A DNA stretch of 64,000 nucleotides, taken from contig NZ_CP061813.1 of the NCBI RefSeq assembly GCF_014784055.1, positions 707,501 through 771,500 of the forward strand, written 5' to 3'. The notes beneath the pieces were generated by a model. The model had not been told where the DNA came from and searched no databases. It saw only the letters and a list, made by a program, of their open reading frames with translations. Made by a program: the position numbers and the translations under genes. How positions within the stretch are numbered: position 1 is the first letter of the stretch; each line of letters starts with the position of its first letter. This document shows positions 59,963-64,000 of the stretch, one piece after another. This DNA is from Polaribacter haliotis (GTDB lineage Bacteria; Bacteroidota; Bacteroidia; Flavobacteriales; Flavobacteriaceae).

Positions 59963-60039
59963 AAAAAGAAATTCCTGAAATATTGAAGTGATCTCAATAT
60001 AAACAGGAATTCATATATTTTAATGTTTAAAATAAATAC

Positions 60040-60912
60040 TTATTTTAAAACACTTGCTACCATTTCTCCAATTTTAGCTGGTGAACTCACAACGTGAACT
60101 CCATTTTCTGCTAAAATTTTCATTTTTGCTTGTGCAGTATCATCTGCTCCACCTACAATTGCTCCAGCATGTCCCATTGTTCTTCCTGCTGGTGCAGTTT
60201 GTCCTGCAATAAAACCAACCACTGGTTTTCTATTTCCATCTGCCTTAATCCATTGTGCAGCTTCTGCTTCTAAATTTCCACCAATTTCACCAATCATAAC
60301 AATTGCTTCAGTTTCTGGGTCGTTCATTAACAATTCTACAGCTTCTTTAGTTGTTGTTCCAATAATTGGATCTCCACCAATACCAATTGCAGTTGTAATT
60401 CCAAAACCTTGTTTTACAACTTGGTCTGCAGCTTCGTATGTTAAAGTTCCAGATTTAGAAACAATACCAACTCTACCTTTTTTAAAGATAAATCCTGGCA
60501 TAATACCAACTTTAGCTTCATCTGGTGTAATTACACCAGGGCAGTTAGGACCAACTAATCTACAATCTTTATTATCGATATAAGCTTTTACTTTTACCAT
60601 ATCTGCAGTAGGAATTCCTTCTGTAATACAAATAATTACTTTAATTCCTGCATCTGCAGATTCCATAATTGCATCTGCAGCAAAAGCTGGTGGTACAAAT
60701 ATAATTGAAGTGTCTGCTCCTACTTTTTCTACAGATTCTGCAACTGTATTAAAAACTGGTTTACCTAAATGTTCTTGACCTCCTTTTCCTGGGGTTACAC
60801 CACCAACAACGTTAGTTCCATAATCAATCATTTGACCAGCATGAAAAGTACCTTCACTACCTGTAAAACCTTGAACAATAATTTTTGAATTTTTATTTAC
60901 TAAAACACTCAT
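60040..60912 (-). CDS. sucD: Succinate-CoA ligase, alpha subunit
   Basis: The 290-residue TCA-cycle enzyme subunit has the CoA-binding Rossmann domain [19 protein letters not shown] (about 14-32). The ligase domain carries the phosphorylated His in [10 protein letters not shown] (about 245-254). Length is normal for bacterial SucD. The beta subunit gene sucC is not adjacent, unlike in E. coli. Promoter TATTTTTG is at 60938-60945. Confidence 0.97.
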   Translation of the reverse strand: MSVLVNKNSKIIVQGFTGSEGTFHAGQMIDYGTNVVGGVTPGKGGQEHLGKPVFNTVAESVEKVGADTSIIFVPPAFAADAIMESADAGIKVIICITEGIPTADMVKVKAYIDNKDCRLVGPNCPGVITPDEAKVGIMPGFIFKKGRVGIVSKSGTLTYEAADQVVKQGFGITTAIGIGGDPIIGTTTKEAVELLMNDPETEAIVMIGEIGGNLEAEAAQWIKADGNRKPVVGFIAGQTAPAGRTMGHAGAIVGGADDTAQAKMKILAENGVHVVSSPAKIGEMVASVLK

Positions 60913-60937
60913 TCGTTTCTAATTTTATTTTGTTATG

Positions 60938-60945
60938 CAAAAATA
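60938..60945 (-). promoter_or_regulatory. Promoter -7 element TATTTTTG of sucD
   Basis: Exact TAnnTTTG match on the minus strand, 25 bases before the sucD ATG. Confidence 0.5.
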
Positions 60946-60975
60946 GCTCTTTGTTCGCTTTCTAAAAAAGAATTT

Positions 60976-61902
60976 TTATATATTCTTTCTATCTTTTAAA
61001 AAACGCTTTATTTCTGCCATTTCTTTTAATTTTTCTCTTGATTCTGAAATTGGAGTTCCAAAATAACTTTTTCCTCCAGGAACAGATTTGGTAACGCCTG
61101 TTTGACCGAGAATTACAGCTCCTTTTCCTATTGTAATTCCGCTGTTTGTACCAACTTGACCCCAAATTGTTACATCATCTTCTATAATAACACAACCTGC
61201 AATTCCTGTTTGTGAAGCTATTAAACATTTTTTACCAATTACAGTATCATGTCCAACATGTACTTGATTGTCTATTTTAGTACCTTCTTTAATTGTTGTA
61301 TCTCCAGTAACTCCTTTATCTATTGTACAAGATGCTCCCAAATCCACGTTATCTTCTAAGATAACTCTTCCTCCAGATATTAATTTATCGAATCCTGTTG
61401 GTCTATTTTTATAATAGAAAGCATCTGCCCCTAAAACTGTGTTTGCATGAATGGTTACATTATTTCCAATTACTGAATTATCGTAAATTGTAACATTCGG
61501 GTGAATTACACAGTTTTTACCAATAGAAACATTGTTTCCAATAAATACATTTGGCTGAATTACTGTGTCTTGTCCAATAATAGCACTTTCAGAAATACTT
61601 ACTTTTGATGCTATAAAAGGATTAAAATGCTTGGTTATTTTATTAAAATCTCGAAAAGGATCATCAGAAATTAATAGAGATTTTCCTTCTGGACAAGCTA
61701 CTTTTTTATTGATTAAAACTGTTGTTGCTGCAGAACTTAAAGCTTTATCATAATATTTTGGATGATCTACAAAAACGATGTCTCCTTTTTCTACGACGTG
61801 AATTTCGTTAATTCCAAGAATTTCAAAATTTTTATCACCAACAAAATCAATATTTAAAATTGATGCTATTTGTTGAAGCGTTTGAGGTTTTTTGAATTTC
61901 AT
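60976..61902 (-). CDS. LpxD-like UDP-3-O-acylglucosamine N-acyltransferase (probable second copy)
   Basis: The 308-residue protein has an N-terminal uridine-binding-like domain (about 1-95, GDIVFVDHPKYYDKALSS). About ten hexapeptide repeats of a left-handed beta-helix follow (VSIGKNCVIHPNVTI and similar), with HVGHDTVIGKKC near the catalytic His. It adds hydroxyacyl groups to UDP-GlcN in lipid A synthesis. It is shorter than typical LpxD (about 340) and is separated from lpxA by efp. I recall Flavobacteriaceae having a second, divergent lpxD paralogue in exactly this position, so this may not be the primary LpxD. Confidence 0.9.
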   Translation of the reverse strand: MKFKKPQTLQQIASILNIDFVGDKNFEILGINEIHVVEKGDIVFVDHPKYYDKALSSAATTVLINKKVACPEGKSLLISDDPFRDFNKITKHFNPFIASKVSISESAIIGQDTVIQPNVFIGNNVSIGKNCVIHPNVTIYDNSVIGNNVTIHANTVLGADAFYYKNRPTGFDKLISGGRVILEDNVDLGASCTIDKGVTGDTTIKEGTKIDNQVHVGHDTVIGKKCLIASQTGIAGCVIIEDDVTIWGQVGTNSGITIGKGAVILGQTGVTKSVPGGKSYFGTPISESREKLKEMAEIKRFLKDRKNI

Positions 61903-61910
61903 TTTTGTTT

Positions 61911-61975
61911 AGTCTACAGTCAGCAGTTTGTAATCTTCAGTCATAGCTTTTGAGTAAGCACTACAAACTGAGACT
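61911..61975. repeat. Imperfect inverted repeat AGTCTACAGTCAGCAGTTTGTA...TACAAACTGAGACT
   Basis: CAGTTTGTA at 61924-61932 pairs with TACAAACTG at 61962-61970, and AGTCT at 61911-61915 pairs with AGACT at 61971-61975. The inner part carries short CAGT motifs (CTTCAGTCAT). It is located in the gap between efp and the lpxD-like gene. Confidence 0.45.
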
Positions 61976-61993
61976 AAAAACTATAAACTTATT

Positions 61994-62560
61994 TTACTCT
62001 TTAATACGTTCTTGATAGTTCCCTTTTGCAGTATCTATTTTAATTTTATCACCTTCATTAATAAATAAAGGCACATTTACAGTCGCACCAGTTTCTACTG
62101 TTGCTGGTTTTGTAGCGTTTGTAGCTGTATTTCCTTTAACACCAGGTTCTGTTGCAGTAACTTCTAAAATTACACTTGCTGGCATTTCCACAGAAAGTGG
62201 CATATTATCTTCAGAATTTATAATAATTGTTACGATTTCTCCTTCTTTCATTAATCCTGGTGTGTCTAAAGCTGCTTCTAACAATCGAATTTGTGTATAA
62301 TCTGCTTCATTCATAAAATGATAGAATTCTCCATCGTGATATAAAAACTGAAATTTATGAGTTTCTACACGTACATCTTCAATTTTTCTTCCAGCAGGAA
62401 ATGTATTATCAATAACTTTTCCGTTTGTAACACTTTTTAACTTAGTTCTTACAAATGCAGGGCCTTTTCCTGGTTTTACGTGTAAAAATTCTATGATTTT
62501 ATAAATATCGTTATTGTATCTAATACACAATCCGTTTCTAATATCTGATGTTGTAGCCAT
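61994..62560 (-). CDS. efp: Elongation factor P
   Basis: The 188-residue protein relieves ribosome stalling at consecutive prolines. The three OB/KOW-like domains are visible, with the tip loop HVKPGKGPAFVRTKLK carrying the Lys that is modified in other bacteria. EDVRVETHKFQFLYHDGEF is the domain I/II link, and the C-terminal domain has INEGDKIKIDTAKGNYQER. No EpmA/EpmB modification genes are here. It is embedded in the lipid A gene cluster between lpxA and the lpxD-like gene. Confidence 0.96.
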   Translation of the reverse strand: MATTSDIRNGLCIRYNNDIYKIIEFLHVKPGKGPAFVRTKLKSVTNGKVIDNTFPAGRKIEDVRVETHKFQFLYHDGEFYHFMNEADYTQIRLLEAALDTPGLMKEGEIVTIIINSEDNMPLSVEMPASVILEVTATEPGVKGNTATNATKPATVETGATVNVPLFINEGDKIKIDTAKGNYQERIKE

Positions 62561-62634
62561 TTATAATGTTCTGTTTTTTTGTTTCAATAAAATTAATGTA
62601 GGTCTATTATTTTGGTATTTTTTATGCTAATAAT

Positions 62635-63420
62635 TTAGCTAGCATTAAAATATCCTTTCATAATTCCTCTGTGTGAATCTTTTATAAATTGAATAATTTC
62701 GTCTCTTTCTGGAGTTGCTTCCATTTCAGCCTCAATTATATCAATTGCTTGAGTGTAATTATAATTTTTTTGGAATAAAATTCTATAAATATTCTGAATT
62801 TCTCTAATTTTTTCGGTTGTATAACCACGTCTTCTTAATCCTACTGAATTAATACCAACATAAGATAAAGGTTCTCTTGCTGCTTTTACATATGGAGGAA
62901 CATCTTTTCTAACCAAAGATCCTCCAGTTACAAAAGCATGTTTACCTACTGAAGCAAATTGATGAACTGCAACCATACCTGCTAAAACTACATTGTCTCC
63001 AATTGTTACGTGACCTGCCAAAGTAGAATTATTCGAAAAAATACAATTTTCTCCTACAAAACAATCGTGTGCAATATGACAGTATGCCATAATTAAACAA
63101 TTGTCTCCAATTACTGTTTTCATTCTATCGGAAGTTCCTCTATTGATAGTAACACATTCGCGAATAGTTACATTGTCTCCAATTTCTACAGTGGTTTCTT
63201 CGTCGTCGAATTTTAAATCTTGTGGAATTGCAGAAATTACAGCTCCAGGAAAAATTCTACAATTTTTACCAATTCTAGCACCTTCCATAATGGTTACATT
63301 TGAACCAATCCATGTTCCAGAACCAATTGTTACATTGTTATGTATTGTTGTAAAAGGTTCTATTACAGCATTTCTTGCAATTTTTGCTTGCGGATGAACG
63401 TATGCTAAAGGTTGATTCAT
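62635..63420 (-). CDS. lpxA: UDP-N-acetylglucosamine acyltransferase
   Basis: The 261-residue protein is a left-handed beta-helix of hexapeptide repeats (about 1-185) with the catalytic His in CHIAHDCFVG. A C-terminal helical domain starts at VGLRRRGYTTEKI, the standard LpxA organisation. It performs the first step of lipid A synthesis. It begins three bases after the stop of the LpxC/FabZ gene, so they form an operon. Confidence 0.97.
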   Translation of the reverse strand: MNQPLAYVHPQAKIARNAVIEPFTTIHNNVTIGSGTWIGSNVTIMEGARIGKNCRIFPGAVISAIPQDLKFDDEETTVEIGDNVTIRECVTINRGTSDRMKTVIGDNCLIMAYCHIAHDCFVGENCIFSNNSTLAGHVTIGDNVVLAGMVAVHQFASVGKHAFVTGGSLVRKDVPPYVKAAREPLSYVGINSVGLRRRGYTTEKIREIQNIYRILFQKNYNYTQAIDIIEAEMEATPERDEIIQFIKDSHRGIMKGYFNAS

Positions 63421-63423
63421 AAT

Positions 63424-64000
63424 TTATTTTTTTCTTGCAATTTGTGCCATTAATTCTGCTTCTGCAACTAACTTACCATTTGCATAAGCGTATGCTTGCA
63501 TGTGACAAATTCCTCTTCTAATTGGCGTAATTAATTCACACTTAAATATTAATGTATCTCCAGGCAACACTTTTTGTTTGAATTTTACATTGTCCATTTT
63601 CATGAAATATGTTAAATAATTTTCTGGGTCTGGTACTGTACTTAAAACTAAAATCCCTCCACATTGTGCCATTGCCTCTACTTGTAAAACTCCAGGCATT
63701 ACTGGTGCTCCTGGAAAATGTCCAACGAAGAAATTTTCGTTCATTGTTACATTTTTCATTCCTACAACATGCTTGTCTGAAAGTTCGATAATTCTATCGA
63801 CCAATAAAAACGGAGGTCTGTGTGGTAAAATATCCATTATTTGATGAATATCTAATAATGGAGGTTGATGTAAATCGTATCTTGGAATATTGTTTCTTTT
63901 TTCCGCTTTAATAATTTTCGCTAATTTCTTAGCAAAATTTGTATTTACCAAATGCCCTGGTTTGTTCGCGATAACTTTTCCTCTAATTCGAGTTCCTGTT
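63424..64000 (-). CDS. Bifunctional LpxC/FabZ: UDP-3-O-acyl-GlcNAc deacetylase fused to 3-hydroxyacyl-ACP dehydratase (C-terminal part)
   Basis: The frame is open to the window edge on the minus strand, so the 5' part is missing. The first visible residues (RIRGKVIANKPGHLVNTNFAKKLAK) are the C-terminus of LpxC. The FabZ dehydratase then begins near DIHQIMDILPHRPPFLLVDR and carries the catalytic HFPGAPVMPGVLQVEAMAQ. The fused LpxC-FabZ is characteristic of Bacteroidota. It is first among the genes lpxC/fabZ, lpxA, efp and lpxD-like. Confidence 0.93.
   Translation of the reverse strand, partial: TGTRIRGKVIANKPGHLVNTNFAKKLAKIIKAEKRNNIPRYDLHQPPLLDIHQIMDILPHRPPFLLVDRIIELSDKHVVGMKNVTMNENFFVGHFPGAPVMPGVLQVEAMAQCGGILVLSTVPDPENYLTYFMKMDNVKFKQKVLPGDTLIFKCELITPIRRGICHMQAYAYANGKLVAEAELMAQIARKK

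Noticed and set aside
1..64000. Prophage, integrated plasmid or defence island
   Set aside because: No integrase, terminase, capsid, toxin-antitoxin or restriction genes are visible and the genes are mostly conserved housekeeping types.

Overview
The window looks like a stretch of chromosome from a low-GC member of the Flavobacteriaceae (Bacteroidota). A marine, Polaribacter- or Tenacibaculum-like organism is my guess, not a demonstrated assignment. Supporting signs are the Bacteroidota promoter element TAnnTTTG in front of many genes, TonB-dependent receptors with carboxypeptidase-like N-terminal domains, a GH16 laminarinase-type enzyme with a type IX secretion sorting tail, a fused LpxC/FabZ, a fused GNAT/nitrilase, and short intergenic repeats of the kind I recall from this family. 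No prophage, insertion sequence, CRISPR array or rRNA operon is visible. The window is mostly core genome in short operons.

Layout. 1-4.1 kb: a truncated gene end, a small protein resembling the N-terminal part of a methyltransferase family, typA, and a proline dehydrogenase/LETM1-like pair. 4.2-10 kb: aroB, an outer-membrane receptor, a cold-shock-domain protein and a lipoprotein. 10-15.2 kb: a TetR-controlled three-component export operon (ABC protein, HlyD adaptor, TolC-like channel) whose ABC protein has a degenerate nucleotide-binding domain. 15.4-23.3 kb: small membrane and regulatory genes, MaoC, a TRIC-type channel, a DEAD-box helicase, a thioesterase, a MATE exporter, a second TetR, DUF2461 and DUF1853. 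23.3-27.7 kb: a MacAB-like ABC export operon. 27.8-29.6 kb: a DCC thiol oxidoreductase, a HAD phosphatase and a lipoprotein. 29.7-35.4 kb: a polyamine operon (arginine decarboxylase, agmatinase, GNAT-nitrilase fusion, deoxyhypusine-synthase-like protein, acidic small protein) preceded by a structured leader. 35.6-43.6 kb: an SF2 helicase, YtxJ, GH16, clpB, a histidine phosphatase and a methyltransferase. 43.7-51.2 kb: a DUF6503 lipoprotein, smpB, UbiA, Maf, the C-terminal half of transketolase, an outer-membrane barrel, an FKBP lipoprotein, an S4 protein, a phosphoribosyltransferase, shikimate kinase, tRNA-Lys and tRNA-Leu. 51.3-59.1 kb: a carboxypeptidase-like-domain protein, a 42-codon gene under an ECF-type promoter, a prohibitin, a metal-handling operon (His-rich protein, TonB receptor, CDF exporter) and a VWA-type membrane protein. 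59.2-64 kb: fabG, sucD and the lipid A/EF-P cluster (second lpxD-like gene, efp, lpxA, lpxC-fabZ).

The most interesting signals are: (i) the minus-strand leader of the arginine decarboxylase operon (35275-35352), which can fold into a three-way junction with a six-base-pair pseudoknot, a riboswitch-like architecture I cannot assign to a named family; (ii) a complete tiny transcription unit at 52192-52449, with an ECF-type promoter, a 42-codon ORF and an intrinsic terminator; (iii) perfect palindromes sitting on the promoters of the two TetR genes; (iv) the degenerate ABC subunit of the export operon; and (v) several families of structured intergenic repeats. All calls come from reading the sequence alone; no database search was run.
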